Below are positions 16,486 through 26,484 of a stretch of 64,000 bases of DNA, in pieces. Both the position numbers and the translations under genes were made by a program. Position 1 is the first letter of the stretch; each line of letters starts with the position of its first letter. The stretch is taken from positions 173,936 to 237,935 of the forward strand of contig NZ_MPNT01000006.1 of the NCBI RefSeq assembly GCF_001907675.1. The letters are read 5' to 3'. Source of the DNA: Mycobacterium paraffinicum. GTDB lineage: Bacteria > Actinomycetota > Actinomycetes > Mycobacteriales > Mycobacteriaceae. The notes under the pieces are model-generated. The model was not told the origin of the DNA. It was given only the letters and a program-made list of their open reading frames with translations, and ran no database searches.

Positions 16486-17883
16486 GTGCACCACGCCGTG
16501 GCGTCCGTCATCGACACCGTAGTCAACCTGGCCAAACGGCGCGGCTTCGTCTTTCCCTCGGGTGAGATCTACGGCGGCACCCGCTCGGCGTGGGACTACG
16601 GCCCGCTGGGAGTGGAATTCAAGGAGAACATCAAACGGCAGTGGTGGCGGTCGGTGGTCACCGGCCGCGATGACGTCGTGGGAATCGATTCGTCGATCAT
16701 CCTGCCGCGGCAGGTGTGGGTGGCGTCCGGCCACGTCGAGGTCTTCCACGACCCGCTGGTCGAGTGCCTGAACTGCCACCACCGGCATCGTCAGGACCAT
16801 TTGCAGGAGGCGTACGCGGCCAAGAAGGGGATCGATGACCCCGCCACGGTCCCGATGACGGAGATCGTTTGTCCGGATTGCGGCACCAAGGGGCAGTGGA
16901 CGGAGCCGCGCGAGTTCAACATGATGCTGAAAACCCACCTCGGGCCGATCGAGACCGAGGAGGGGCTGCACTATCTGCGTCCGGAGACCGCGCAGGGCAT
17001 CTTCGTCAACTTCGCCAACGTCGTCACCACGGCCCGTAAGAAGCCACCCTTCGGTATCGGCCAGATCGGCAAGAGCTTTCGCAACGAGATCACCCCGGGC
17101 AACTTCATATTCCGAACTCGTGAATTCGAGCAAATGGAAATGGAGTTCTTTGTGGAGCCTTCTACCGCGAAGGAATGGCACCAGTATTGGATCGACACCC
17201 GACTGCAATGGTATGTCGATCTGGGTATCGATCCGGAGAACCTTCGGCTGTTCGAGCACCCCGCCGAGAAGCTTTCGCATTACTCCGATCGCACCGTCGA
17301 CATCGAGTACAAGTTCGGTTTCGCCGGTAACCCCTGGGGCGAGCTCGAAGGTGTCGCCAACCGCACCGATTTCGACTTGTCAACGCACGCAAAACATTCC
17401 GGTGCCGACCTGTCCTACTACGATCAGGTCACCGAGACGCGCTACACCCCGTACGTCATCGAACCGGCCGCCGGCCTGACGCGGTCTTTTATGGCGTTCT
17501 TGATCGATGCCTACACCGAGGACCAGGCCCCGAACGCCAAGGGCGTCATGGAGAAGCGCACGCTGCTCCGGCTGGACCCGCGGCTGGCCCCGGTCAAAGC
17601 CGCGGTGCTGCCGCTGTCCCGGCACGCCGACTTGAGCCCCAAGGCTCGTGATCTGGCCGCCGAATTGCGGACCTCCTGGAACATCGATTTCGACGACGCG
17701 GGCGCGATCGGTCGCCGCTACCGGCGCCAGGACGAGGTGGGGACGCCGTTCTGCGTGACTGTGGATTTCGATTCCCTCGAAGACAACGCCGTCACGGTGC
17801 GGCAGCGTGACGACATGAGTCAGGAGCGCGTCCCGATGAACGCCGTGGCCGACTACCTGGCCGCGCGACTCAAGGGCTGCTAA
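16486..17883 (+). CDS. glyS: Glycyl-tRNA synthetase
   Basis: Class II synthetase charging tRNA-Gly, homodimeric type, 465 residues. Class II motif 2 ([20 protein letters not shown]) and motif 3 ([14 protein letters not shown]) are clear, with a C-terminal anticodon-binding domain. CLNC and CPDC could form a four-Cys zinc site. Start set at GTG 16486 ([10 protein letters not shown]...) because GGAAAGGGA precedes it and the homologue (Rv2357c) starts here; the frame is open further upstream. Confidence 0.95.
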   Translation: MHHAVASVIDTVVNLAKRRGFVFPSGEIYGGTRSAWDYGPLGVEFKENIKRQWWRSVVTGRDDVVGIDSSIILPRQVWVASGHVEVFHDPLVECLNCHHRHRQDHLQEAYAAKKGIDDPATVPMTEIVCPDCGTKGQWTEPREFNMMLKTHLGPIETEEGLHYLRPETAQGIFVNFANVVTTARKKPPFGIGQIGKSFRNEITPGNFIFRTREFEQMEMEFFVEPSTAKEWHQYWIDTRLQWYVDLGIDPENLRLFEHPAEKLSHYSDRTVDIEYKFGFAGNPWGELEGVANRTDFDLSTHAKHSGADLSYYDQVTETRYTPYVIEPAAGLTRSFMAFLIDAYTEDQAPNAKGVMEKRTLLRLDPRLAPVKAAVLPLSRHADLSPKARDLAAELRTSWNIDFDDAGAIGRRYRRQDEVGTPFCVTVDFDSLEDNAVTVRQRDDMSQERVPMNAVADYLAARLKGC

Positions 17884-18110
17884 CCGGCGCCGGCGCCATA
17901 CTTGTTCGCTTTCTTAGGACACCTGTCCGGTTAGTCGGCGCGGTCGCCACGCCGAGGTATTAAACGTTTGATAAAAAGCTGCTTCTGGGTAGCCGATTGC
18001 CTTAGGCTCGTAAAGCGAATGTTGCTCACGTGTCTAGTCGGCGTAGGTGGGGTGTCGGCGTCGTGCGTGTAGTTAGGTGCCGTTGACTCGGTCGGTGGGT
18101 TGGGGATGTC

Positions 18111-19325
18111 GTGATTCCAGCTTTTCTTTTCTTCCCCCCCGAGATCAACTCTGCGCTGATGTATGGCGGCGCTGGCCCCGGCCCATTGTTGACGGCGGCG
18201 GCGGCCTGGGAGGCACTGGCGGCGGACTTGGCCGCGGCGGCGGCGTCGTTCGAGTCGGTCGTGACGGGGGTGGCCTCCGGTCCCTGGACCGGCCCATCTG
18301 CGGCGGCGATGCTGGCGGCGTCGACGCCGTATCTGCAGTGGCTGATCTCGGCGGCGGGGCAAGCCGAGATGGCGGCCGCCCAGGCGACCGCGGCGGCGGC
18401 GGCGTACGAGGCGGCGTTCATGGCCACGGTGCCCACCCCGGAGGTCCTCGCGAACCGCATCCGGTTGCTCGCGCTGATCGCGACGAACTTCTTCGGCCAG
18501 AACACCGCGGCGATCGCGGCGACCGAAATCGAGTACATGGAGATGTGGGCCCAGGATGTGGCCGCGATGGTGGGCTATCACATCGGGGCGCAGACGGTGG
18601 CGGCGACGCTGCCGACGTTCAGCGTCCCGCCAACACTGCTGAGTGGATTAGCCAGCGTGGTGACGGCGCCGCTGAGCTTCGCCTCCCAGGCTTTCGGGGC
18701 CTTCTCGTCGTTGGGCACCGCATTCGTGTCGGAGCTGCAGTCGGTCCTTGGGGCGTTCTTCCCCGGCCTGTCGTCGGTGACGTCGTTGCTGTCCTCGATG
18801 CCGGTCACGACGATGACCGCGTTGGCGCCGATCGGGATGTACCCCGCGAGCGCGCTGATGTCCCCGATGATGGTGCTGGCCCACAGTGCGGAACCCGTCG
18901 CACCAGCGGTGGCCGGCGTCACCACGGTGGCCGCGGAAGCCCCGCAAGCCCTCGCGGGTGGCGTCCAAGGGCTGCAGTCGGCCGGCGGGCTGGGCGTTGC
19001 GACCGCCGGGCTGGGCACCGCACGCTTCGTAGGCTCGATCACCGTCCCGCCGACCTGGGAGGGGTCGATGCCGGTGCCGGCGGTCCTGACCAGTCTTGCC
19101 GTGCCGGCCCTGGGCGCCCAATTGCCGACGCCGATCGCGACCGGCCCGACGTCTTCCGGGGCTTCCGCGGCCACGGGTTCGGGTTCAACCGCGGCCATGG
19201 CGATGGCGGTGGACGATCGGGGCACCGACGACAACAAGACCGACAAGAGGGGGCGGCGCGGCGGCGAGAACCCACACGTGGTGCAGTCGCGGCCCAAGGT
19301 GGTGCCGCGCACGAAGGGCGGCTAG
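18111..19325 (+). CDS. PPE family protein (SVP-type)
   Basis: A 404-residue PPE protein, exported by ESX type VII secretion. Starts with GTG: MIPAFLFFPPEINS, with the PPE at 9-11; the conserved ~180-residue PPE domain follows, with WTGPSAAAM. The C-terminal half carries the SVP-like signature TVPPTW, then a low-complexity Ala/Thr region and a charged tail. No PE partner gene is next to it. It occupies the place of the PPE40 region in M. tuberculosis. The 227 bases upstream (17884-18110) contain an AT-rich stretch near 17960 and are probably its promoter. Confidence 0.92.
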   Translation: MIPAFLFFPPEINSALMYGGAGPGPLLTAAAAWEALAADLAAAAASFESVVTGVASGPWTGPSAAAMLAASTPYLQWLISAAGQAEMAAAQATAAAAAYEAAFMATVPTPEVLANRIRLLALIATNFFGQNTAAIAATEIEYMEMWAQDVAAMVGYHIGAQTVAATLPTFSVPPTLLSGLASVVTAPLSFASQAFGAFSSLGTAFVSELQSVLGAFFPGLSSVTSLLSSMPVTTMTALAPIGMYPASALMSPMMVLAHSAEPVAPAVAGVTTVAAEAPQALAGGVQGLQSAGGLGVATAGLGTARFVGSITVPPTWEGSMPVPAVLTSLAVPALGAQLPTPIATGPTSSGASAATGSGSTAAMAMAVDDRGTDDNKTDKRGRRGGENPHVVQSRPKVVPRTKGG

Positions 19326-19491
19326 GGCTGTGGCCGCCCTCCGCTGCTTCGGCCCGGGACCTCGGCGTGCGCTGCGCAGACGCAAAACCACAGTTTTCCG
19401 GTATTTCCCTCACGTTTGTCTTACGATGAGGCTGCTTGGTGTTAGTAGGTTCGGCCACAGCGTTCGACTAACGGCTGTGTAAGGGGGCAAC

Positions 19492-19806
19492 ATGCTTTTG
19501 CCTCTTGGTCCGCCGCTACCAGATGACTCGGTGTCGGCGGTTCGGGGTGAGTCGGGGATGCTCGGTGGCCTGTCGGTTCCGCTCAAGTGGGGCGTGGCCG
19601 TGCCGCCGGATGACTACGACCACTGGGCGCCGAAGCCGGATGTGAGCGTCGACGCCGGCGACACGCTGGCCGACGTCCCGGCCCCGGCCGTGGTCGCGGA
19701 AGCCAACCAGTGGAACGACTGGCAGCGGTGGGAAGGCGAGACCGAACCCCACTTCGAAATCCCGCGCACCGGCGGTGTGATACCGCATTCACCGGCCGCC
19801 GGCTGA
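19492..19806 (+). CDS. Small conserved mycobacterial protein of unknown function
   Basis: 104 residues, acidic, Pro- and Trp-rich (LSVPLKWGVAVPPDDYDHWA), with no signal peptide or membrane segment. A strong ribosome-binding site AAGGGGGCAAC precedes the ATG. It lies 166 bases downstream of the PPE gene and is convergent with the next gene (23 bases between stops). No domain recognised. Confidence 0.7.
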   Translation: MLLPLGPPLPDDSVSAVRGESGMLGGLSVPLKWGVAVPPDDYDHWAPKPDVSVDAGDTLADVPAPAVVAEANQWNDWQRWEGETEPHFEIPRTGGVIPHSPAAG

Positions 19807-19829
19807 CCCTCTGGCCTCACGCGAGCGGC

Positions 19830-21824
19830 TCAGAATCGGCCGCCGCCACCCATGAAGCCGCCCCCGAACGATCCGCGCGACGAGCCGCCGAATGACGTCG
19901 GACTCCAGCCGCCGAACCCTCCCCGCATGCCTCCACTGAGCACATTGCCGATGATGATTCCGCCCAGCATCGCGCCCATGTCGCTGCCACCGCCACGGGC
20001 GAAGGCGCGCTGAGCCGATTGCACGTCGGCATTGGCCAATGCCTGTGCCTGGGAAGCCAGCGTCGACGCCGCGTTGGCGTGGGAGATCGCTTCGGTCGGG
20101 TTGGTCGCCCGCTTGTCCCGCGCGGCCTGCAGGTGCCGTTGACCTTCGGCTAGCCGGGTTCGGGACTCCGCGCCAATGCTGCCGCGGCGCGTGTCGATGT
20201 AGTCGGAGACCGCCCGCACCCGGGACTCGGCGGTGAACAACGCCTGCTCCAGGGACCGGTTGAGCTGCTCGGCCGCGGCCTGCTCTTGGGCCAGGGTGAC
20301 CAGCAGACCGTTGAGGTCGGCGTCCGCCTTGGCCAACTGGGCGAACGCACCCAACGGGTCGGTGGATGCTCCGGCGCGGGCGACGTCGACCGCCCGGGCG
20401 GCCGCGTCGCGCGCCGCGCTCAGGTCCTCGGTGTGCGCGGGCGTGGCAGATGGATGCGCTTTCCGCAGTAGCTCGTCGGCGCGCTTGATGTCCGCCTGAA
20501 TGTCGGTCATGGTCGACGGCAGCCGATCGATGGCGTGTTGGATGTCGGTGGCCGCGTTGTCGACCGAGTCGAGCAGGGCCCGGGCCTGGCCGAGCGCGGA
20601 CTCGGCGGCACGGACGGCATCCACCAAACCGGCCTGCCGGCCGCTGACCGCTTCGGCGGCCAGGTCCCGGGCGGTGCTGATGTTGCGGTCGGCGAACGCG
20701 AGCCTCTCCTTCGCCGCCGTGACGTTGCCGGACACCGAAGTCAGTGCGGCGGCGTCGAATTGGTCGTGCAACTCGGCGAGCCGCTGTTCTGACGGGTCGA
20801 TGCGGGTGGTGAGCTCAACGTATTGCTGGGTGAGTCCGTCGAGCCGCGACGATGCGTTGATCACCAGATCGCGCAGGTTTTCGAACGCCTCGGCCTGGGA
20901 CTCCAACTCGCGGTCGGCACGCGCCGCCGACACGACTACCCGGGTGAGCAATTCCCGGCGCTGCGCGGGCGTCTCGGGCGTGCTGTCGTCGAGCTGCTGG
21001 CGGACCGTGAACGCTTGGACCAGAGCGGCTTTGGCGTTGTCCAATGCTTCGGTGAACGGCTGGGTCCGGTCCGCACCGAACTCGGCGATCGCCAGGTCGA
21101 GTTCGTTGGAGCTGGTTCGAACGGCGTTGTCGACTTCCACCACCAGCTGGCGGGACAAGTCGTCGAGGGCTTGCAGCGGCACGGCGGCCAGGGCTAGGGG
21201 GTCGGTGGGGTCGACCCGACGGGCCGCGGCAAATTCGGCCGCGCGCCGTCGACGCCGGCGGTATCGCATGACCAACAGCAGGGCCGCCAAGGCGGCGAGA
21301 ATGGCGGCCAGTGTGATCAGCAGGACCACCCGGCCCGACGAACCCGGCGCCACGTTGAGCCCGTTCGCCGCCGCGACCGCCGCGCCGCTCCAGTCGCCGT
21401 TGTGGAGCGCGGGTTCGATTTTGTTGTGCCGCAAGTCATCGACCTGGCGTGCGTTGACGTTCTTGACGGTCGACGGCACCAGGAACGCGTATGCCCGGCC
21501 GGTGGTCGCGACGGCCAGCAGGGCGTCGTAGTTGCCCAGATCGCTGGAGCGCATCGTGTCCTGCGCCCAGTTCATCGCGCTCCGGCCGGAGAAGTCGTCG
21601 ACGTAGACCACCCACAGCCGGATGTGTTGATCCGTATAGAGCCTGTCCACCGCCGACGTCACCGCGGCGCGCCCGGAGTCAGACAGGACGCCCGCATTGT
21701 CGGTGACGTAACCCGCCAACCGGAAGGGCGGTTGCGCGCCGGCCGCGGGAGCGACAAACAGCCCGCCGCTCAGACCAATCGCCAGGATCGTCGCGATCAC
21801 GCCGAGCAGGCGAGCAGTGCGCAT
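19830..21824 (-). CDS. TPM-domain membrane protein (Rv2345-like)
   Basis: A 664-residue envelope protein equivalent to Rv2345. It has a signal sequence (1-30; cleavage near APAAGAQ), an extracytoplasmic TPM domain (~35-150), a transmembrane helix (~178-200, ending in a run of arginines), a long helical region (~210-600, likely coiled coil) and a Gly/Ser/Phe-rich C-terminus (GGFGGWSPTSFGGSSRG). TPM domains are linked to photosystem repair phosphatases and membrane proteases; the role here is unknown. Confidence 0.88.
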   Translation of the reverse strand: MRTARLLGVIATILAIGLSGGLFVAPAAGAQPPFRLAGYVTDNAGVLSDSGRAAVTSAVDRLYTDQHIRLWVVYVDDFSGRSAMNWAQDTMRSSDLGNYDALLAVATTGRAYAFLVPSTVKNVNARQVDDLRHNKIEPALHNGDWSGAAVAAANGLNVAPGSSGRVVLLITLAAILAALAALLLVMRYRRRRRRAAEFAAARRVDPTDPLALAAVPLQALDDLSRQLVVEVDNAVRTSSNELDLAIAEFGADRTQPFTEALDNAKAALVQAFTVRQQLDDSTPETPAQRRELLTRVVVSAARADRELESQAEAFENLRDLVINASSRLDGLTQQYVELTTRIDPSEQRLAELHDQFDAAALTSVSGNVTAAKERLAFADRNISTARDLAAEAVSGRQAGLVDAVRAAESALGQARALLDSVDNAATDIQHAIDRLPSTMTDIQADIKRADELLRKAHPSATPAHTEDLSAARDAAARAVDVARAGASTDPLGAFAQLAKADADLNGLLVTLAQEQAAAEQLNRSLEQALFTAESRVRAVSDYIDTRRGSIGAESRTRLAEGQRHLQAARDKRATNPTEAISHANAASTLASQAQALANADVQSAQRAFARGGGSDMGAMLGGIIIGNVLSGGMRGGFGGWSPTSFGGSSRGSFGGGFMGGGGRF

Positions 21825-21913
21825 GACGCCAATTTAGCCCCGCGACAACGCGGGCAAACAGCGGTGCACGGCGGCGGTCCTTTGCCCGGCATTCCCTGGC
21901 AGACTGTGCGTCG

Positions 21914-23179
21914 GTGACCAGGAATCGGCAAGACCCATACGACGACTTCGACCGTCAACGGCGGGTACGCGAAGCGCCGAAGACTGCGGGTTTGCCGGGA
22001 ACGGAAGGCCAGCACCGCACCGATTTCGCCCGGGACCGTGCCCGGGTGCTGCATAGCGCCGCGCTGCGGCGGTTGGCCGACAAGACCCAGGTGGTCGGGC
22101 CCCGCGAAGGCGACACGCCGCGGACCCGGTTGACGCACTCGCTGGAGGTCGCCCAGATCGGTCGGGGGATGGCGGTCGGCCTGGGTTGCGACCTCGACCT
22201 GGTCGAGTTGGCCGGCCTCGCCCACGACATCGGCCATCCGCCCTACGGGCACAACGGCGAGCGCGCCCTGGACGAGGTCGCCGCCGACTACGGCGGGTTC
22301 GAGGGGAACGCGCAGAACTTTCGCATCCTGACCAGCCTCGAGCCGAAAGTGCTTGACGAGCAAGGCAATAGCGCGGGGCTGAACCTGACCCGCGCATCCC
22401 TGGACGCGGTCACCAAGTATCCGTGGTTCCGTCGCGGGCAAAGGCGCAAGTTCGGGTTCTACGACGAGGATCGCGAGCCGGCGGGCTGGGTGCGCGCCCG
22501 CGCGCCGGAGGGCCGAATGTGCCTGGAGGCGCAGGTGATGGACTGGGCCGACGACATCGCGTATTCGGTCCACGACGTGGAGGACGGCGTCGTCTCCCAG
22601 CGCATCGACCTGCGCGTGCTGGCCGACGACGACGAGGCGGCCGCGCTGGCCAAACTGGGCGAGAGCGAATTCTCGCGGGTCAGCGCCGACGACTTCATGG
22701 CCGCCGCGGGGCGGCTCGCGGGACTGCCGGTGGTCGCCGCGGTCGGCAAGTATGACGCCACGCTGGCGGCGTCGGTCGCGCTCAAGCGGCTCACCAGTGA
22801 ATTGGTCGGCCGATTCGCCTCGGCCGCCATCGCCACCACCCGCGCCGCGGCGGGTCCCGGGCCGCTGGTGCGCTACCGGGCCGACTTGCTGGTGCCCGAC
22901 CTGGTGCGCGCCGAGGTCGCCCTGCTGAAAATCCTGGCCCTGCAGTTCATCATGTCCGATCCGCGGCATCTGAACACCCAGGCCCTGCAGCGCGAACGGA
23001 TCCACCGCGTCGCGCAGTGGCTGTATTCGGGGGCGCCCCAGACGCTCGACCCGGTCTTCGCCGCGGCGTTCATCACCGCTGCCGACGACCGTGCCCGGCT
23101 CCGGGTCATCGTCGACCAGATCGCCTCGTACACCGAGGGTCGGCTGGAGCGCATCGACGCACGCCAGGCCACCCGTTAG
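21914..23179 (+). CDS. dgt: Deoxyguanosinetriphosphate triphosphohydrolase-like protein
   Basis: An HD-domain dNTPase splitting dNTPs to deoxynucleoside and triphosphate, important for dNTP balance. 421 residues, GTG start ([17 protein letters not shown]). Metal ligands: [10 protein letters not shown] (H75) and [14 protein letters not shown] (H104, D105), with a late Asp in [15 protein letters not shown]. Equivalent to Rv2344c. The next gene starts 53 bases downstream. Confidence 0.94.
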   Translation: MTRNRQDPYDDFDRQRRVREAPKTAGLPGTEGQHRTDFARDRARVLHSAALRRLADKTQVVGPREGDTPRTRLTHSLEVAQIGRGMAVGLGCDLDLVELAGLAHDIGHPPYGHNGERALDEVAADYGGFEGNAQNFRILTSLEPKVLDEQGNSAGLNLTRASLDAVTKYPWFRRGQRRKFGFYDEDREPAGWVRARAPEGRMCLEAQVMDWADDIAYSVHDVEDGVVSQRIDLRVLADDDEAAALAKLGESEFSRVSADDFMAAAGRLAGLPVVAAVGKYDATLAASVALKRLTSELVGRFASAAIATTRAAAGPGPLVRYRADLLVPDLVRAEVALLKILALQFIMSDPRHLNTQALQRERIHRVAQWLYSGAPQTLDPVFAAAFITAADDRARLRVIVDQIASYTEGRLERIDARQATR

Positions 23180-23232
23180 CGGCGTGTCATCCCTCGGCAG
23201 CGGCGTCGCCGCCGCGGACTAGGCTGCCGGGC

Positions 23233-23841
23233 ATGACCAAATTCAGCGGTATCGCCACCCTCGCGGTGGGGCTTCCCGTCGTCGCCATGACCGCCTGCAG
23301 CTCACCCCAACATGCGAGCACCCAGCCCGGTACCACCCCTCCGGTGAAGAGCGCCCCGCCGGCATCTTCGGGCGAGACGACGACGCCGGCGCCCAGCGGC
23401 GAATCGCTCAGCGCGCAACTGAAGACGCCGGACGGGCGGTCGGTCGCCACGGCGACGTTCGACTTCACCGGCGGATACGTCACCGTCACGGTCAAGACGG
23501 TGGCCGGCGGCATCCTGTCGCCGGGCTTCCACGGCCTGCACATCCACGAAATCGGCAAGTGCGAGCCCAACTCCGTCGCCCCGACCGGCGGCCCGCCCGG
23601 GAACTTCCTGTCCGCCGGCGGCCACTACAACGCGCCCGGGCATACCGGCAAGCCCGAAAGCGGCGACCTGACCTCGCTCGAGGTGCGGTCGGACGGCTCG
23701 GCCTACCTGGTCACCACCACCGACGCGTTCACCCGGGACGTCCTGGTGGGCGGCCAGGGCAAAGCCTTGATGCTGCACGGCGCGGAAAACACCGACAGCG
23801 CGATGGAACGGGTGGCATGCGGAGTCGTCGGAACCGGATAG
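23233..23841 (+). CDS. Cu-type superoxide dismutase-like lipoprotein (SodC paralogue)
   Basis: A 202-residue lipoprotein with lipobox VAMTAC (C22), then a Cu/Zn-SOD domain. It resembles M. tuberculosis SodC (Rv0432), including [10 protein letters not shown] after the lipidated Cys. Copper ligands H103, H105, H131 and H182 and the disulfide pair C110/C196 are present; of the usual zinc-site residues, N133 replaces His while H137 and D145 remain. The loop between the last His and the final Cys is about 25 residues shorter than in SodC. M. tuberculosis has no SOD gene between dgt and dnaG. Confidence 0.82.
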   Translation: MTKFSGIATLAVGLPVVAMTACSSPQHASTQPGTTPPVKSAPPASSGETTTPAPSGESLSAQLKTPDGRSVATATFDFTGGYVTVTVKTVAGGILSPGFHGLHIHEIGKCEPNSVAPTGGPPGNFLSAGGHYNAPGHTGKPESGDLTSLEVRSDGSAYLVTTTDAFTRDVLVGGQGKALMLHGAENTDSAMERVACGVVGTG

Positions 23842-23871
23842 CCGGCCGGTTCGGCGCTCTAGACTGAGCCG

Positions 23872-25863
23872 ATGTCCAGCCCGGCAGGTTCGTGGGGTCA
23901 CCACCCGCGCGCGGGGGACGACGATGCCCGGCCCAAGGGCCGGGGCCGGATTCCCGATCGCGACATCGCCGCCATCCGTGAGCGGGTCCGCATCGAGGAA
24001 GTGGTCGGCGACTACGTCCAATTGCGGCGCGCGGGTGCCGATTCCCTCAAGGGGCTGTGCCCGTTTCACGACGAGAAGTCGCCGTCGTTCCACGTTCGAC
24101 CCAACCACGGACACTTCCATTGCTTCGGCTGCGGCGAAGGCGGCGACGTCTACGCGTTCATCCAGAAGATCGAACACGTCACCTTCGTCGAGGCCGTCGA
24201 GCTGCTCGCCGACCGGATCGGCCACACCATCAGCTACACCGGCCCGGCCACCAGTGTGCAGCGCGATCGCGGGAGCCGCAGCCGGCTCGTCGCGGCCAAC
24301 GCGGCCGCGGCCGAGTTCTACGCAGCCGCGCTGGAATCCGAGGAGGCCGCCCCGGCCCGCCAGTACCTGACGGAGCGGAACTTCGACGCCGACGCCGCCC
24401 ACCGCTTCGGCTGCGGATTCGCGCCGTCGGGATGGGACTCACTGACAAAACATTTGGTGCGCAAGGGTTTCGAGTTCAAGGAGCTGGAGGCGGCCGGCCT
24501 GTCGCGGCAGGGCCGTCGCGGTCCGATCGACCGTTTTCACCGGCGGTTGCTGTGGCCGATTCGCAGCGCGGCCGGCGAGGTGATCGGGTTCGGCGCCCGG
24601 CGGCTCTTCGACGACGATCCGATGGAAGCCAAGTACATCAACACGCCCGAGACGCTGCTGTACAAGAAGTCGTCGGTGATGTTCGGCATCGATCTGGCCA
24701 AACGCGACATCGCCAAGGGGCATCAGGCGGTGGTCGTCGAGGGCTACACCGACGTGATGGCCATGCATCTGGCCGGGGTCACCACCGCGGTGGCGTCGTG
24801 TGGCACCGCGTTCGGCGACGAGCACCTGGCCATGCTGCGCCGGCTGATGATGGACGACAGTTTCTTCCGCGGCGAGCTGATCTACGTTTTCGACGGCGAT
24901 GCGGCCGGGCGCGCGGCCGCGCTCAAGGCCTTCGGCGGCGAGCAGAACCTGGCCGGACAGTCCTTCGTCGCGGTCGCCCCGGACGGCATGGACCCGTGCG
25001 ACCTGCGATTGAAATCCGGTGACGGCGCGCTGCGCGACCTGGTGGCGCGGCGCACGCCGTTGTTCGAGTTCGCGATCCGCACCGCGATCGCCGAGATGGA
25101 CCTGGACAGCGCCGAGGGCAGGGTCGCGGCGCTGCGCCGCTGCGTACCGATGGTGAGCCAGATCAAGGACCCCACGCTGCGCGACGAGTACGCCCGCCAG
25201 CTCGCCGGTTGGGTCGGCTGGGACGACGTGGCGCAGGTCATCGACCGGGTGCGCAGCCAGGCCAAGAAGGCGCCGGCCCCGGCCCGGGGCGGTTCCGGGC
25301 CGAACGCCGCCCGGAACGCCGCTCAGCAGCCTCGTGCCGCGGCCTCGGGCCGACCCACCGCCACACTCCCGGACCCTCGTGATCCGACGCTCAGGCCGCA
25401 GCGTGCGGCGCTCAAGTCGGCGCTGCAGTACCCGGCGCTGGCCGGGCCGGTCTTCGATACCCTGCCGGTCGAAAGCTTCACCCATCCCGGTTACGCCGCG
25501 GTTCGTGCGGCCATCGAGGCCGCGGGCGGCACGTCGAGCGGCATGACGGGGGCGCAGTGGATCGACGCGGTGCGCCAGCGGGCCGGCTCGGACCTCACCG
25601 CGGGCCTGGTCAGCGAGCTCGGTGTGGAGGCAATCCAGGTCGACGACGACGAGAAGCTGGTGCGTTACATCGCCGGCGTGCTGGCGCGCTTGCAGGAGGT
25701 GTGGATGGGCCGGCAGATCGCCGAGGTCAAGTCCAAGCTGCAGCGCATGTCGCCGATCGAGCAGGGCGACGAGTACCACGCGCTATTCGGCGACCTGGTC
25801 GCGATGGAGGCCTACCGCCGCAGCCTGCTGGAGCAGGCTAACGGCGACGATCTGACGATGTGA
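23872..25863 (+). CDS. dnaG: DNA primase
   Basis: Synthesises RNA primers at the replication fork. 663 residues: CHC2 zinc finger (C63, H66, C84, C87), TOPRIM core (VVVEGYTDVMAMH; DGDAAGRAA), and a C-terminal DnaB-interaction domain. Equivalent to Rv2343c (about 640 residues); the first ~22 residues before RGRIPDRDIAA are an extension, so the true start could be later. The 3' end overlaps the convergent small gene by 26 bases. Confidence 0.95.
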   Translation: MSSPAGSWGHHPRAGDDDARPKGRGRIPDRDIAAIRERVRIEEVVGDYVQLRRAGADSLKGLCPFHDEKSPSFHVRPNHGHFHCFGCGEGGDVYAFIQKIEHVTFVEAVELLADRIGHTISYTGPATSVQRDRGSRSRLVAANAAAAEFYAAALESEEAAPARQYLTERNFDADAAHRFGCGFAPSGWDSLTKHLVRKGFEFKELEAAGLSRQGRRGPIDRFHRRLLWPIRSAAGEVIGFGARRLFDDDPMEAKYINTPETLLYKKSSVMFGIDLAKRDIAKGHQAVVVEGYTDVMAMHLAGVTTAVASCGTAFGDEHLAMLRRLMMDDSFFRGELIYVFDGDAAGRAAALKAFGGEQNLAGQSFVAVAPDGMDPCDLRLKSGDGALRDLVARRTPLFEFAIRTAIAEMDLDSAEGRVAALRRCVPMVSQIKDPTLRDEYARQLAGWVGWDDVAQVIDRVRSQAKKAPAPARGGSGPNAARNAAQQPRAAASGRPTATLPDPRDPTLRPQRAALKSALQYPALAGPVFDTLPVESFTHPGYAAVRAAIEAAGGTSSGMTGAQWIDAVRQRAGSDLTAGLVSELGVEAIQVDDDEKLVRYIAGVLARLQEVWMGRQIAEVKSKLQRMSPIEQGDEYHALFGDLVAMEAYRRSLLEQANGDDLTM

Positions 25864-26116
25864 GGGCCTCGTCGGCCGCCAGCTCATCGCCGCGCTCCAT
25901 GATGGCCGTTTGGTCGTCGATCTCGGCGACGGTCACGAAGCCGGTGTCCGGGGAGATGCGATTCGCGACCTTGCGGCGCCCCCCTTCGATCATCGACTTG
26001 GCCACGGGGCTGCTGGTCAGCGCGCGGTAGGTGCCGACGATCTGCTCGTAGCGGCGGCGCCCGGCCTTCGAGCCCAGCACGTAACCCAGTCCCAGCACCA
26101 CGACATACCGGATCAA
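25838..26116 (-). CDS. Small membrane-anchored protein (Rv2342-like)
   Basis: 92 residues with one N-terminal hydrophobic segment (MIRYVVVLGLGYVLGSKAG), then a basic/polar cytoplasmic part (RRRYEQIVGTYRALTSSP). Closely similar to Rv2342 and convergent with dnaG as in M. tuberculosis. Function unknown. Confidence 0.85.
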   Translation of the reverse strand: MIRYVVVLGLGYVLGSKAGRRRYEQIVGTYRALTSSPVAKSMIEGGRRKVANRISPDTGFVTVAEIDDQTAIMERGDELAADEALTSSDRRR

Positions 26117-26245
26117 AAGCGTTCCTCCCGACTATCGACCATTCCATCCTGCCTCACCCGGCCCGGTGCGTGCGCGTCCGATCCGTCCCTGTCCAGTTGG
26201 GTGCGGTTATGCCAGTACGCTAGAGTCGTCCCGCGATCGTGTTGA

Positions 26246-26318
26246 TCCCCTGTAGCTCAATTGGCAGAGCGTTCGGCTGTTAACCGATAGGTTCCTGGTT
26301 CGAGTCCAGGCGGGGGAG
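26246..26318 (+). tRNA. asnT: tRNA-Asn (GTT)
   Basis: 73 nt. Acceptor TCCCCTG pairs with CGGGGGA, discriminator G at 26318. D arm GTAGCTCAATTGGCAGAGC; anticodon loop CTGTTAA with GTT at 26279-26281; T arm CCTGG-TTCGAGT-CCAGG. CA follows in the genome. It follows the dnaG/Rv2342 pair as in M. tuberculosis. Confidence 0.97.
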
Positions 26319-26349
26319 CAAGGTTGAGACTGGGTCTCCGGTGCTCCGC

Positions 26350-26411
26350 GCGTCGAGCCTGTAAATCTGCAGACAATGTGCGAGTGCGCGCGTGCAGGAT
26401 TACAGCCTCGA
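26350..26411. repeat. Palindromic interspersed repeat, copy B
   Basis: Arms TCGAGCCTGTAAATCTGCA (26353-26371) and TGCAGGATTACAGCCTCGA (26393-26411) pair at 16 of 19 positions around a 21-base GC-rich loop. The first 14 bases (26350-26363) are identical to those of copy A at 652. It lies between the tRNA and the mez stop and could also act as a terminator. Confidence 0.6.
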
Positions 26412-26484
26412 TGAGGGGAGCGCCGAAGCCCACGCCGCTGGCGCCGCACCCGAACGACCCGGGCGCCGCCTCATCGGAAGCGCG

